Origin: Xanthostigma xanthostigma
Lineage: Eukaryota > Arthropoda > Insecta > Raphidioptera > Raphidiidae
NCBI GenBank assembly: GCA_963575645.1
Contig: OY754465.1
Location: 36,901,501-36,965,500 of the forward strand
DNA length: 64,000 bases
Direction of reading: 5' to 3'
Position 1 is the stretch's first letter; each line of letters starts with the position of its first letter. Shown piece after piece: positions 1 to 11,928 of this stretch. Below the pieces are notes generated by a model, which saw only the letters and a program-made list of their open reading frames with translations, did no database searches and had not been told where the DNA came from. Position numbers and translations under genes: made by a program.

Positions 1-369
1 TGAAACATTAGGAGATATCGTACTTACTGATATCCATTTTACCAGACTAACAATTTTGGCGACTAACAATCGCGAAATGATTAGGTGTAATGCAATTACT
101 GATAAAGTGGGAGAGTCTGTAATTCATTCATAATTTCATCGAGCAAGGCCAATCTTCACTTGTCATTTTATGCGCACTATACACGTTGTACACTAAACTG
201 TCAGTATTGAACCGGTGTTCTTTCGGGTAACATCGCATATATACAGTATATCCGTACTGCGCATTACACCGCTGTATGATAATATCGTTGCGAACATAAT
301 TCGTAAAGTACCGGGTATAAATAAAATTGTAATTAACAATGAACAAGAAGTGTGGATGACATATAAAGC
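1..369. other. Region upstream of the first Msp300 coding exon
   Basis: AT-rich flank with no convincing ORF on either strand. It should contain the 5' UTR and perhaps the promoter of the isoform starting at 370. An in-frame TAA at 364-366 sits directly upstream of the ATG, so the reading frame cannot extend leftward within this exon. Other isoforms could splice into this exon from exons outside the window. Confidence 0.5.
316..323 (+). promoter_or_regulatory. TATA-box-like sequence
   Basis: TATAAATA preceded by GGG lies 47 bp before the start codon. If used, transcription would begin near 345 and leave a 5' UTR of about 25 nt. No clear initiator was seen. In AT-rich DNA such a match is easily fortuitous. 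Confidence 0.3.
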
Positions 370-1177
370 ATGAGTGACAAAAAGCACCAGAGCGACCCGG
401 ATCCCGGAGGCAAACGTCCTCCGGACAGTCCAACATCTGGCGGTAGCTCAGGTCCGAGCAGTATAAAAAGATTGAGGGATCGCGTGAGCTTCTTCGAGAA
501 GGTCTGGACCGGAACGCATCAAAGTCCTGGAAGCGCCGACGAAAGAATTGACGTCACCGACGACGGACGAAGCGTTGACGTCGTCGAATTGGAACGCCGG
601 CTGGCCGAAGAAAGGCAGAGAAATTTGTCTGCCAGCGGCGACAGTGCGGCTGAATTCTTTGAATCTGTTAAATTGAGATCACCTGGCCGAGGAGGAAAGG
701 ATGAATCGTTCGAAGAAACCGTTGAGCATACCGTCGAAGAGGGAGACTTCGCCGGTATGAAGATGGTTAAATTCGAAAAGATTACGGTTAAAAAATCGGT
801 TCGCGAAGTTATGTCGACAACAACGACGGTTCGTAGTGGTACGTTGTCTCACGATAGTAGAACGCCATCTTCTGAACACCTTTTGGAAGATTCGGCGTAC
901 GTGAGTCATCACGGGAACGGGGTGTCGGTATCGAAGTCGTCGAGTATAACGTCGTTAACGGGAGGAAGATTTCCGTCCGAGGAGTGTTTGATGAAGAGGA
1001 CGCCGTCCAGGGAGAGGATCAGCAGCGATGATTGGGAAACGGGAAGCACCAGCAGCAGATCGGCAAGTTCGGAATGGTACCAGGAGTATAGGACGCAAAG
1101 TTTTCAAAATACGTCGGGGAAAATGGAGTATGTCAGGAGCAAGTCGGAATATGACACCCATATTGCACAGATTAGAG
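370..1177 (+). CDS. Msp300: Msp300/nesprin-1, coding exon 1 (Ser-rich N-terminus)
   Basis: Encodes residues 1-269 plus one base of codon 270. ATG at 370 has A at -3 and an in-frame stop just upstream. The protein is hydrophilic and rich in Ser, Thr, Arg and Glu. It has a compact motif RVSFFEKVW (about 38-46), an acidic/basic segment VVELERRLAEERQR, and ends with MEYVRSKSEYDTHIAQIR. I recall this layout from arthropod Msp300 proteins, where it precedes the actin-binding domain; vertebrate nesprins lack such a long N-terminus. The open frame runs on to 1188, but the donor (AGAG|GTAGGA) at 1178 gives a phase-1 junction that completes GAT with exon 2 and leads straight into the CH domain. The exon is more GC-rich than its surroundings. 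It is probably disordered and regulatory; no enzymatic domain is seen. Confidence 0.9.
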
Positions 1178-2713
1178 GTAGGATTTAAAAGCTCTTGGGA
1201 AATGATACATTTAATATTTCTGTAAATAACGTGTCTCCTTTTTTCAACGTTGCATTGTTCACATTTTTTCAACTTATTTGCCAGAACAATCTTAGGTACT
1301 TCAACAGAAAATAGTTTTTATTGGACACACCCCATCCAATTCAATTCAAAGAACGCTTTCCTGGGTCTACAAGTATTGATAACGAAACTAATGGTTCTGA
1401 TGATGATAATTAGACAAAATCAATATTTTGTGATTTTTTAATGAATTTACTTTATGTAATCAAAACTTGCAGAACTTAAAATTATTCCAATCCCTTGTTT
1501 TGTCTATACTAATGAAAATAACACGGCGTGGCTATTGTATCGTACACCTCCAGTTCACAGGTCCTTATCAAAAAGCTGATAAACCTGTCAACTGGAGTTA
1601 CCATTGATTATTAAAAATAATAATTAATTGAAACTATGAATTGGCGTTAGGCAAGTAGTAAGTAAATATTGCTATTATTTGCTTTGCATCCACTTTCTCC
1701 TAAAGTAATCAACGACTTTATAGGGACTTCTGGAAAGTTGTCCACTCTTCTTTCACTCCTAAATCCAGTATTGTGAAAAAGCTCCAAAAAGAATCATTGA
1801 AGTTGATTATATTTATTTTACGGTTTTGTTTTCATGAAATGGGAAAAAATACGTCTGCGTATGTTTACTAAAGTACGCAAATTGATCAATTCCTAGTTGC
1901 ATTGCAGCAGTAATATCAGAAGTTACACTTTTGGAAGTATATGCCCTCATGATTCGTGGAACTGGTTTGAACTTTATGTTTCTGTATAACTTTATATAGT
2001 TTTGTTACAAAACATACATCTTCATGCTGATTAAAAAAAAAACAAGTTATGCAAATTTACTAAAAATAAATTCATAAACTACATAAATATGCTAAATATA
2101 CAGTCCGTCTGTCGATAAGTAACGAATATTTTTAACTTCAACTGGTAAATATGTATTTTTTAATATATTTTATCACACTAGCTTCTTCATTTTTATAATT
2201 TTGAACCAGTGTTTTTTAATTTATTTTACCGCTTCTAACTGGTATGATAACATTATTATTAATTAAGAAATCTTTTATTTATGGTTTCGCTCGCGTTAAT
2301 ATCGGTTTTGACGGGAACCTTATAGCACAATCAGATAAAAAATACCCAATTTTTTAATTTTGAGTTCTCGCCAAGTGAAGTCAGAAACAGACAGATATTT
2401 TTAAAACACGTTCCCTTGCCTAGGTAGTATCCAAAATAGGTTCCAACATAATTCGATAAGTTAACTTGCGAAAAAACAAAATTACGAAGAAAAGAGTCAG
2501 AAGAATCTGTTGCTACTTTTAGACATTATCTTCGATGGTGTATAATATAATGCTCAGCTCAGTAATGTTCAATACTGCCTTTACGACTCATTTCGCCCTA
2601 TATTGTGATTTGGCAACTAAATAATCATGAACCACTTTCTCACTTTACTTCATCTCTCTAGGTATAGTGTATCTTATATAATTTAGTCAACGTACGGCAA
2701 TTTTAGCTCAGAG
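1178..2713. other. Start of intron 1, no gene recognised
   Basis: Intron 1 spans 1178-47755 (46.6 kb). This part is AT-rich, with many stops in all frames. The only structure noted is a short hairpin at 1548-1597, with arms CTCCAGTTCACAGGT and ACCTGTCAACTGGAG. A short GC patch near 2285 (TTTCGCTCGCG) resembles termini of insect Helitron-like repeats but has no second end. Confidence 0.6.
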
Positions 2714-2912
2714 TTCTTTAAAAAACAATTACGGGGTCGTGTCGATGCGATGGTGTTTTTTTTTGCGCAGTCAAAAGGGGAAGACGTTTTTAGGAGTACC
2801 TAAAAAATAATTGCGGGGTCGTGTCGATGCGATGGCGTTTTTAGCGCAGTAAAAAGAGTATAGAGCGTTTGGGGGCAGTTCTTTAAAAAAAACAATACGG
2901 GGTCGTGTATAC
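2714..2912. repeat. Three degenerate tandem copies around ACGGGGTCGTGTCGATGCG
   Basis: The core GGGGTCGTGTCGATGCGATGG occurs near 2733 and 2815, and a shortened third copy (ACGGGGTCGTGTA) near 2897. Each is preceded by an A-rich run with AATTACG or similar and followed by T-runs and GCGCAGT. Unit length is about 80-90 bp. It is a small local duplication with no coding potential. Confidence 0.75.
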
Positions 2913-5500
2913 AAAGTGAGATATAGTAATACAGTAATTCTACACTAGTTGCTATGACGTGTATATGTGATTTCTGATTGGTAAGATTAAAAAAATGATT
3001 GTGAAAGACGTAAAGTAGTTCCATTTTTTAACGAATTTTGAGGAAATTTGTGAATAAACCGCAGTTTTTTTTTGAACGTCAAAATCTAGCGTTTTCTATG
3101 ACTTAAAAAAAAGTCAAAATTTGGGCACATCGATTTATCGTACTGGACCGAAATACAAAAAATATACATTATATTATGGCTATTTTTTGACACGTATTTT
3201 TCGAGAACAATGTTCAAATATTTCTTCTCAGACTTAGCTTTTAATTTGCTCCGCTAAACAAGTGTAGATATCGATGGCCTGTATTGCATAGTTTTGAAAT
3301 TTTACATTAACCGCAAATTAATCGAGTTTTTTAAGGTTTAAATTTTATGAAACGAAATATTTTATTATACGGCGCGAGACAGATGCAATGTTGTTAAACA
3401 AAATATGTAAATACATAGATAACAAATTAAGGCATCAACACTTTACCTTGGTTAGTTCAGAAATATCATCTGGCCAAACAAATTAAAACACACAATATTG
3501 TGGCAACTTCTTAGTTTTTAATTTTGTGGTTTTATCGTCATTAGTTGAAAGGTTATATTTTTCACTAGCTGTTAACCAGATATTCATTCATGTTAATGCA
3601 GCTATTAACAGAGACCATTTAGTTATATAATCTTAACCCGATCGAAAGCCCCTCTTCTGTAAGGACAGTCACAGGGACGCCGACTTCTACAAACCTCGTG
3701 TGTGCTCATTTGTTGACTCGGTTACAAAAATCTCTGTTGAAACCAGAAAGTTATTTGCACTTTATAGCACTCACCTCGAGCCTCGACACTCGATTATAAT
3801 AATATGGCGATTTTCTATAATTTATATTTTATTTAAATTTATTTATCTATTTACTTATAAATTAATGCATAATAATACATTAAACAAAAATTAATTACAT
3901 TTTAATTATTTTTGTTATGCTATCGAATGGATGCAATAGATCTTGTCTAAGTGCTATCTCTTATCCCACTCTGATAAATCGAAGAATAAGTTAACCCACT
4001 TGTAAAAGACTGTTATTTCTTTATCTTATTTGCTGTACGTGTCAGGATGAAAAAAAAAATAGAAATAAACTTACGCTATATTTTCAAAAATTAACAACCG
4101 TTCTAAATTACACTGACCAGTGACATTTCGCAACTATTATATCCTATATCAGCCAATCGTATTAAAATACATTGCAAACGAAAATTTTACTCAACCCATG
4201 GGATAAATTTCTTAGATATATTTTAATTTCTTAGTGTAACAAAATATGCACTCAAATTGTAGGCACTTAATTATCCAACCCAACATATAATGTCGTAATT
4301 GTGGCATACAAATTCTGAGAAAATTGCTACCCGCACTGTAAACTCATTTTGAAAACTATAACAATAGTGAAAACACGATCAATTAGGTTCAGTAGTTTTT
4401 TAGTTAACCCAGGGCAAAAAACTTATACATAAAGACAAAAATTGCTAATTCGGCTTAGGCATCCCATAAAGTGTAAGTACATCTATGCACTTGGTACTTC
4501 TTTAAAAAAAATTAAAGAGTAGTATAGTTCCGTAGCAAGCCGATGATAATTTTTCTGCATGATAACATTAACTATTTATAGTTTCCAGTGTCATTGCAGG
4601 TTTCTTTGAATTATCATAGTTTTAATATATTTTGTTTTCGTGTAATTATAGTTATCTCTGAATTATCCATTGCTATAAAAAGCTGTATTAAGTATAATAA
4701 AATATGTAATTAAAATATCTAATGAATAATTGTTGACTCATAAAGAATATTAATTGCACAGATCTTTTGGACTGACAGTTTATTAACAAATTGGTGTCTT
4801 GACTTCAGTGATTTGTTTAATTCAAAATCATGTCTATTATTTTGAGCAACGGAAATGACTAATAATTAGATAAAATGAAAATAAATGACTCATTGCGAGA
4901 ACCAAAATTTAAGAAAAGCTACTTCCAATCTATTAAATTTTCACAGTTCTTTAAAACTAAACATATGGTACAGAATATTTTTCGACAGTGACTTTTTACC
5001 CGACTACAAAAAAAGAAGAGTTATGATTTTAACAGTCACTATGTAATAATATTTTTTAGAACGAAACTGTTCAAAGCTGTATATTAAAAATGTCTTGTAT
5101 AAGCTGTAGAGGCTATGAAAAAAATTCAATCTGCAAATAAATATGTTTACAAAAATAAAATTAATAATAATAGATGATATAGGTATACCTATAGATGATT
5201 TTATTTGATAGAATTTTCTCAATAGCAAATATTTCTTTCTGTGATATTATGTTTTCCTGTTCACTTGAATTTCTTTAGTGAACTATTTTATTGGTGGCGC
5301 CCGCAGTTACAATGTGTTTTATTGACATTCGATAAAAATGGGTAGATAAACCAAGTATTTTAAACTATGATAAAAAACTTTCATTATATTATTTAGATAT
5401 TACGAAGCAAAAACTTCCGTTATAGCCCATCCTGAACCAGAACTGTTTTTAATAGATTTCAGTGGTACCATAGACGCTTCCCAAATTCAGATGTAGAGAC
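2913..5500. other. Intron 1, AT-rich, nothing recognised
   Basis: Long AT-rich stretch with short spurious ORFs only. Short poly-A and poly-T runs are present. No terminal repeats, RNA genes or exon-like open frames with splice sites were found by eye. Confidence 0.55.
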
Positions 5501-5506
5501 ATGATT

Positions 5507-5740
5507 CTAAAACAAAACTAAGAAAAGTTCGGGTTCGCGCCGTAAATTTTTTGTGAAAACTTTGTGTATTACTGTTTCGTGTATCGCCTGCACATGATCC
5601 GTCGACGTTTGGGTTGTTTCGTTCCCTTTTCGACGCTGCCGTAGCGTTTGCTTTCGCTCGGCATTGGGTTTTTTAATCTTAGTGCATTCCTCCCGATGCG
5701 AGTTTTCCTCTGACTGCGTTTTTTTATAATTCTGAATCAT
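5507..5740 (-). other. Unidentified basic ORF, possible transposon fragment
   Basis: A 77-codon frame in a patch of higher GC content than its flanks encodes a Lys/Arg/Glu-rich peptide with NAERKQTLRQRRKG. Similar Ala-Glu-Arg-Gln/basic segments occur near the N-termini of some transposon-encoded insect proteins. The match is weak and no other domain is present. It may be a chance frame in a decayed element. Confidence 0.25.
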
Positions 5741-6159
5741 ATAATATATATTTCGTAATTTTCAATTTAATACCAATTTTCACTTATATTCCTGCGACTA
5801 TTTTATTGTCTCACTTTAGCTCCTCGTAATGCTCCACGAGCTCTTTAAAATGACACCCGAATCAACGTCATAGCTAAATGCGTTTCCACGCTACATCAAT
5901 TTAAAATTTTACACAAAGCTATTTCATGACTATCACGCGCGTGCGCTTACACCCGTGCAACAGACAAAACAAATCCTGCGCGATGATATCGTAACGACAT
6001 GCTCTACCCGTCGTTGTTAACTCATTATTATTAGTCTCGTAGTTATTACCGATAGAACTCTAAGAATATTTTGTTACACAAAAACTGTACTAAACGAGTT
6101 AATAGACGTTTTTGCGTCAAAAAATACCCGCAAGAGTAGGTTTTGTATATATCTATGTA

Positions 6160-6736
6160 AACATAAACTCTCCTTACTTATTATTTTGCGTCCATCTATT
6201 CTCACATAAATTACGGTATACTAATGTGGGGTAACTCTTCGTATGCGGATAGAATTTTTATTTTACAAAAGAAAGCACTGAGGATCATCTTTAATATAAA
6301 GCCACGTGACACCTGTCGCAATGTATTTGCAAATAATAAACTGTTGACAGTTCCTTCTATTTACATATATAAATCTGGCATCTTCGTTTGGAACAACTAT
6401 AATTTGTTTTCGCAACATAATCACCAGTACCTCACAAGACACAAACATAATTTAGTGTCTAATATGCCAAAATTAACATTGTATCAAAAAAGCCCAATGT
6501 ACTGTTGTAGTAAAATATTCAACACCATTCCAGATGATATTAAAAACGCACCTAACGTTCATCACTTTAAAAAGAGACTCAGAGCTTTTTTGAGTAATAG
6601 CTGTTTTTATTCTTTAAGTGATTTTTTTAATGGGTAATTTTATATTATTTAAATGTTTTTTGTAAACGATGACTTCTCCTATACATTGTAGTATGTTCTT
6701 GGAGTAATAAAATTATTATTATTATTATTATTATTC
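6160..6736 (+). mobile_element. LINE 3' fragment (RT C-terminal region) with (ATT)n tail
   Basis: A frame ending at 6637 and open back to about 6166 encodes the C-terminal region typical of jockey/CR1-type non-LTR retrotransposon ORF2 proteins. Markers are a SHINYGILMWGNSS block, then ILQKKALRIIF, and a C-terminal KIFNTIPDDIK segment. The catalytic reverse transcriptase motifs (YADD region) and the endonuclease are absent, so this is a 5'-truncated dead copy. After the stop comes a short 3' UTR and a (TTA)n tail from about 6711, which identifies the 3' end. Clade assignment is uncertain. Orientation matches the host gene. Confidence 0.85.
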
Positions 6737-7479
6737 TTTGCATACGGTTTCGAATTGGTTTTTTTTGTGGTTTCCTGTTTTGTTCCATTTGTAAGGTAGG
6801 TGGTCGTCTATCATGCTTACTGACGGAGACACCAGCTGTCAATGAACTAAATTGCATTGATAGATGAGTGAATATCAGTCAGTCAATCGAAACGTTTTGT
6901 ACGCATGATATACCTATATAGATAATATTAACTTAATAAACTTCAAAACACATAAAAAACCAAAATGCACGAACTCTTATCAAAGCAGCATTTTTATTGT
7001 ATAGTTGACCTTGATTTTATTTATTTACATCTTAGATTGCAACCGAAAGGTATTTCGAATTACTTATTTTCAAAGTCATGCTTAATAATTATTGATAATT
7101 CAGCCTCAGAAATTGTAATGTATAGGTACAGTGTGACCACTTTCTGAAAAAGACTGGTTAGGGAAATGTAAGAGATTTTTTGGTGAAAGTCAGAGATTTT
7201 TGAAATTTGGATAAATGTTTTCGACCAATTTAACTTTGCCGTACAAAATATTTGCACGTAGTAGTTGGGAATTTCTCTGAAACGTAAACACAAATAGTTT
7301 ATTTAGGTATTTGTTGTGCTAGTTATGTACGTAACATCAGGGAAAAACTAAAAAAATCACCTGGAAAACCAGGAAATTAATTGTTCACAAGAAAAAACGG
7401 CCATCTTGTTATACAAAGTCATGATTTAACGTTAAACTAATTATTTGATCGCCTTGCTGATCTGGACCGTTGTAAACTA
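6737..7479. other. Intron 1, AT-rich, nothing recognised
   Basis: No coding signal, paired termini or tandem structure was seen. Short frames here have no exon-like flanks. Confidence 0.5.
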
Positions 7480-7745
7480 GTTTATTTCTGACAGATCTAC
7501 GAAACAAAAGAACAGCTGATTTTTTTTATTTTCAAAATATTTCTAAAACTATAAATTTTAGAAAAAACATTTTTTTAACAAAACTTTCTTGCAAAAATAA
7601 ATAGAATAATAAACCGTTATTAAAAGTATCCCGTTCTTATATAAAAAACAACGTTATAGCATATATCGCTTGCGCATGCGCTAATTTTCTTCCCAACATT
7701 TGTTTTCAATCCGTTCATCTGTTTGGACTGTATCGTGTTCACAGA
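7480..7745. repeat. Partial copy of a dispersed repeat with TGCGCATGCGC
   Basis: Shares blocks with the copies at 41995-43110 and 49395-49745: a TTTCTGACAGATCTACRAAACAAA block, an AATAATAARCCGTTAT block, TATAGCATATATC, the palindrome TGCGCATGCGC (7671-7681) and CAATCCGTTCATC. The right end is followed by ACAGACTAACAGACGCACAGAG, also found at 49705-49725. No coding capacity. Family identity is unknown. Confidence 0.7.
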
Positions 7746-8320
7746 CTAACAGACGCACAGAGTTTTTCCAAAAATATGTTTTTTTTGAATTCGGGTGACC
7801 TCAAAACGAAAAGATACCCACTTGTGGGTTGGAATAGTAAAATTTATCTTTTTTCTATGCTTTAAATAAAATGTTTGTAGGCACTTATAGCAATATGTTT
7901 TTAAACAAAATGTTTTCGCGTTATACAATAACATTTTTACAACAATATTAACAATATTGTTTTATGTAGAGGAAATACGGGAACGGATATTTTCTTCGAC
8001 TTTCAGAGTTTTTAAACATTCATACTATTATAACAATAGACCACCCGTTCGCGCCGGTGTGAAGATTATTAAATAATCACTTCGCGTTTGCGTGATGTCA
8101 GTAATTTATAGAAATGGAAACGCGTGCTGTTAATAATTATTATAAGTGCGCTGTGCAATTTCGATCTAGTTTGAGTCTTAAATGTTTACTAACTGATTTT
8201 ATGCCATTCGCGAATGTATAAACAATAATAATAATTTGTTAACAGAAGCAATAGATAAATTAACTCGACAAAAACAAAATTCGTTTTTAATAACAGAAAA
8301 ATTAACAGGCTTATAGCATG
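7746..8320. other. Intron 1, AT-rich, nothing recognised
   Basis: No exon-like frame or paired termini. It leads directly into the SINE target site at 8321. Confidence 0.5.
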
Positions 8321-8330
8321 TCTGTAAACA

Positions 8331-8742
8331 CACCGAGCGGTGTAGCGCATAGTGGTGAAATCACTAGACTCGCATTTGGTAGGGACCGGGTTCGAATCCC
8401 GGCGGGGGCATATGTGGCTGGGACTTTTTTCTGCTGCCTTTCGCCAAGAAACGATAATTCCTGTACCAACCATCTTGTTGAGGTTTTCCATGGTTTTCAT
8501 CAATAACTCCAGATAAATATCGATATGGTTGCTTATTCAAAGCTATGTGCGATTACCTGTCAAACTCCTATGCTCAAAATTTGTCTACCTTATCCTAATG
8601 TCCTAAAATTCTTTCATTCGCCCGTTGCCATTAATTAGTCGAAGTAGAAAATAAAGGGGAGTGTGTAGTAATGGTGCGAATGGCATCTGTTATGACATAA
8701 TGTCAAGAAACGAACGTTAAACTCATTTTTATTATTATTATA
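8331..8742 (+). mobile_element. tRNA-derived SINE with target-site duplication
   Basis: The 5' end carries RNA polymerase III internal promoter boxes: an A-box-like GTAGCGCATAGTGG (8342-8355) and an exact B box GGTTCGAATCC (8389-8399). The head is followed by about 330 bp of unrelated body and a short (ATT)n tail (8729-8742). The flanks carry a direct repeat TCTGTAAA (8321-8328 and 8743-8750), extending to TCTGTAAAYA, which supports retroposition. The (ATT)n tail matches the 3' tail of the LINE fragment at 6160-6736, so a LINE of that kind may have mobilised it. Confidence 0.88.
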
Positions 8743-8750
8743 TCTGTAAA

Positions 8751-10035
8751 TACGATAAAATTAATATATTATCTTCAGTCCGAAATCTCTCTAAAGTAAA
8801 CATTTGTTAAACCTCGTTGACTTTCCATAAGAATCGATACAAATACAATTGCCCAATCCTTGAATATTTTACCTGTACTATGTCCAGTTTTGGTATGTAG
8901 AAATGGTCATTCTCGTTTAATATTTCGAGACGAGAAATTCAACAACTGTCGTCTAGTTACTTTCCTGACGGTGCCGCTCTCATCTCGATAGCAAGGATTC
9001 TTGATAAATCTCCTGTCCGCAATTTTCATTTTATTACTTTACAAACTTGGTGCTTGTTTTTCTGAAATAAACTCAGCAATTATTACAAGATAATGAAATA
9101 TGAACAATATTTATAGTATTTTTAATCTTGCTTTGAGTATCTAAATTATTTAGCTTTGATCTGTTTTTGAGCCGTTTCCAATTAGTATTTAATCTTTGTT
9201 ATTATTTTATCAACATTTGATAAATTCGGTATTACACAATAAAAACAATAGTAGTCAATGGAAGCTATTTCAAGTGTTTATTTATGCATACTTCAGTTAG
9301 ATTTTTTTACCAATATTTATTTAGGTACATTTTATTTGATAAGTATTAAGCAATTTTTAAAAATATAAATGTTTATAGACTTTTAGAACCAGATAGGAAA
9401 TGAGATACCTAAACAAAAAACTTGAAATTTTATTTTTTCAGCAAAACACTTGCTAGTTTGAAGTAGTTTGGAGGCTATCACAAATTAAAAATTAGTTGTT
9501 TTATAATATTTGTCTTGTTTCGAAATAAAAAAATAATAATTTGAAGTGCGTAATAAATCCTGACTTAATAAGGAACGACCTAATTTAGGTTACTGTTTGG
9601 AACAAGTGCTCGTCTTCTGAGGACAACTACATAACTTCGCAAAGATGCCATGAATGATGATGTACTATATTTACCATTCATAAATCTATGATAACAGCAC
9701 CACTACCGTTGAAAAGGTATCAAAACATTAAAAAATACTTATAGGATGACGTGCAAGACCCACTCCTAATTCATTTATTACTAAAACATTTCTTGGAGCC
9801 GCAGGCTTTTTTTTAACTTCAAGCTTACGATTTTTTCAAGTGTAGTTCAGAAAATTACTGTTATTTATTTTAAAGATATCAACTAAATGAGAGACCCGAT
9901 GATAAAGTTGTAATGCAGCTCCGGTTTTATTTTTTCTCGCTCGGATTTTTTCTTTTCCGTTTCTGCCTGAGAGTGCTATCGCACCTCCCTCGCGGCGCTC
10001 ATACCTTTAGATGGTGAACCGAATAGATGCACAAA
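8751..10035. other. Intron 1, nothing firmly recognised
   Basis: Mostly AT-rich. A GC-richer patch at about 9915-10020 precedes the A-rich run that leads into the shared repeat end at 10036 and may belong to the same transposon. No ORF of note. Confidence 0.45.
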
Positions 10036-10103
10036 AAATAAAAAAAAAAAAAATATACGCGTCGACTTGAGAACCTCCTCCGTTTTTGTTTTTCGTCGGT
10101 TAA
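10036..10103 (+). repeat. Isolated terminus of the composite minisatellite element
   Basis: An A-run followed by TATACGCGTCGACTTGAGAA and then about 35 bp ending in CGTCGGTTAA. It matches the termini of the three full composite elements (minus strand at 14824, plus strand at 29215 and 47123) nearly base for base. The 165-bp units and palindrome are missing, so it is a solo or truncated end. Confidence 0.75.
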
Positions 10104-10680
10104 TAAGTACTATTTGAAAGCATCTCTATTATCTTTTGACGATAAAACTGGTTGTTATATTAATCTCGGTCTTTTGAGTAAGTAAATATTTAACTTTAAG
10201 CTAAGATATCGGCAGCTGTCGGTGCAAGCAGCCAACAATAAATAAATTAATTTTTGACAGTATATTGTGTTAAAAGTCGATTAGCGTATGCAGGTAAAAT
10301 ATGTCTTCCTGATCGAATTTCTATTTTCAGAATTTGTCAAGTGTGAACAAACGCGTATAATATGAAAACAATGTATTTTGGCACAATGGCACGACGTTAG
10401 GGATTCGTTAATCCCAACGGACGGGCACGCTGACAACAATACTTCCTAAGTTCATCTGACAATTACGTTTTGCCAGACAGACTTTCACGCCCACACCTCT
10501 CGAATTAAACAACTGAGCTCTTCAGTCTTCACATTGTATTGCAGACTCTTCACGCGTTGCAGCCATGTGTGACCTTGACAGCGACTGGCACTTGTTTCGT
10601 GCTCAACTGTCTTCGGGAATTCGTTCCTCATTTGTTATTCGTGTAGTGAGACGTTGGATAGCGCCACACTCTTGCTCCGT
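10104..10680. other. Intron 1, nothing recognised
   Basis: Mixed-composition sequence between the solo repeat end and the LINE 3' tail. No repeat partner or coding frame was found. Confidence 0.45.
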
Positions 10681-11207
10681 TTAATGTTTAATGTTTAATA
10701 TATAATAAAGAGTGTACAGACAATTATGCCTAACAACTCACAAAGATTAAAATTTACAATAAAATATTTTTTAATGATCTTAAAGGTATATTCAAAATAT
10801 CAATACTATTCTCATCTACTAAATTGCACATAACATATAAAGGTGAATTTGCCATTCTTACTGTCTTAGCATTGTCTAAATAAAAAGTTGAAGTAGTTCG
10901 TGTCCTACCAACACGCGAATCAAATGGTATTTGACATAGAAATCTGGAATCATCTATCATATTATGTAGGACTTTATATAAGTATAATATGGAATTATTA
11001 TTACGCCGCCTAGCTAAGGATCTGTAATTAAATTCATCCAATAGCCTACTATGATCATAGCCTTGGTAGGGATACAGCCCATGCTTTCTAAAATACAAAT
11101 ATTTTAAAAATTTTCTTTGAACGTTTTCTAAATTGTAGATATAGACATTATAAACCGGACGCCAGATTATTGAGGCATGTTCTAAAATTGCAGTGACGAG
11201 TCTGTAT
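10681..11207 (-). mobile_element. LINE 3' fragment (jockey/CR1-like RT C-terminus)
   Basis: On the minus strand the frame is open from the hAT insertion point down to 10754. It encodes a LINE ORF2 C-terminus: LVTAILEHASIIWRPVY, then NVQRKFLKYLYFRKHGLYP, then the conserved RRRNNNSILYLYKVLHN block. The start codon at 11098 is internal, so this is a remnant. The 3' UTR ends in tandem ATTAAAC units (10681-10700). The frame continues for a few codons beyond 11928, on the far side of the inserted hAT-type element, before stops appear. It is a different copy and family from that at 6160-6736, which has an (ATT)n tail. Confidence 0.8.
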
Positions 11208-11920
11208 CATTGCCGAATTAAGACTCCTTGTCCCTTGATGCCCTAAGCATTTCTTGCTTATGGGCCCCATCTCTAATATGTTCAGTTTATAAAAAAAAGT
11301 TAAAAAGCACAGATTTTTAGGAAAAAAAAATGAATTTTACAATCAATGCTCTCATTGAAAATTTGGCTGTCTATAAAATCGGACCTTAGGCATTTTTATA
11401 CATTTAATTGGAAAACAGTTTCAAAACTTTAAAATTAGAAAAATCGAACCCTTAAGAAATAATGTTTTTTTCGTTTTCATTTTCAAAAATAAATTGTTAT
11501 TTATTTTTAACTTTTATACTTCTAAAGACATAAATAAAAAAATAAAGAATAGTTACTTCTCTTCCCACAATAGTTTTATTAGCGGGTGTACATTTCGGAA
11601 GCTATGCTCTCATCTTCAGCAAACACTAAACTTAGTTTAGTGTTTAGCTCCCGAAATGTACATTCGCTAATAAAACTGTTGTGGAAAGAAGTAACTATAC
11701 TTTATTTTTTTATTTTTGTTTCATTCACAGTGTTCCTAATTTTTGTATTCTAAAGACATACCAGTATAGATCAAATTTTTGAGAACATGACAAAAAGAAA
11801 AAAAAATGTTGACACGGTTTAGTTAGGTACTTTTCATTTCTGAGTGGTGCTTCTTGGTGCCCCCTGAGACGTGATGCCCTAAGCAATTGCTTAATTTGCT
11901 TATAGGTTAATCCGGCACTG
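11208..11920. mobile_element. hAT-type nonautonomous DNA transposon with 8-bp TSD
   Basis: Flanked by perfect 8-bp direct repeats GTCTGTAT (11200-11207 and 11921-11928). Termini are imperfect inverted repeats: CATTGCCGAATTAA at left and TTAATCCGGCACTG at right, each followed inward by a TGATGCCCTAAGCA block. An 8-bp duplication with CA..TG ends fits the hAT superfamily. There is no transposase ORF. It inserted into an older LINE fragment and itself carries a palindromic insertion at 11533-11747. Confidence 0.85.
11533..11747. mobile_element. Palindromic insertion nested in the hAT-type element
   Basis: Sequence from about 11540 folds back on itself: AGTTACTTCTCTTCCCACAA at left pairs with the right arm near 11676-11696, and the centre is AACACTAAACTTAGTTTAGT. 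The block is bracketed by a 13-bp direct repeat TTCTAAAGACATA (11520-11532 and 11748-11760), the signature of an insertion. Family unknown. Confidence 0.7.
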
Positions 11921-11928
11921 GTCTGTAT

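Noticed and set aside
370-1188. A stand-alone 272-residue gene ending at TAA.
   Set aside because: The last three codons are intronic; a donor at 1178 joins in phase to a CH-domain exon, and the protein end matches the pre-CH region of Msp300-type proteins.
8331-8403. A possible functional tRNA gene at the A and B boxes.
   Set aside because: The sequence continues into a ~330-bp unrelated body with an (ATT)n tail and flanking duplications, and no proper acceptor stem pairing was seen; it is a SINE head.
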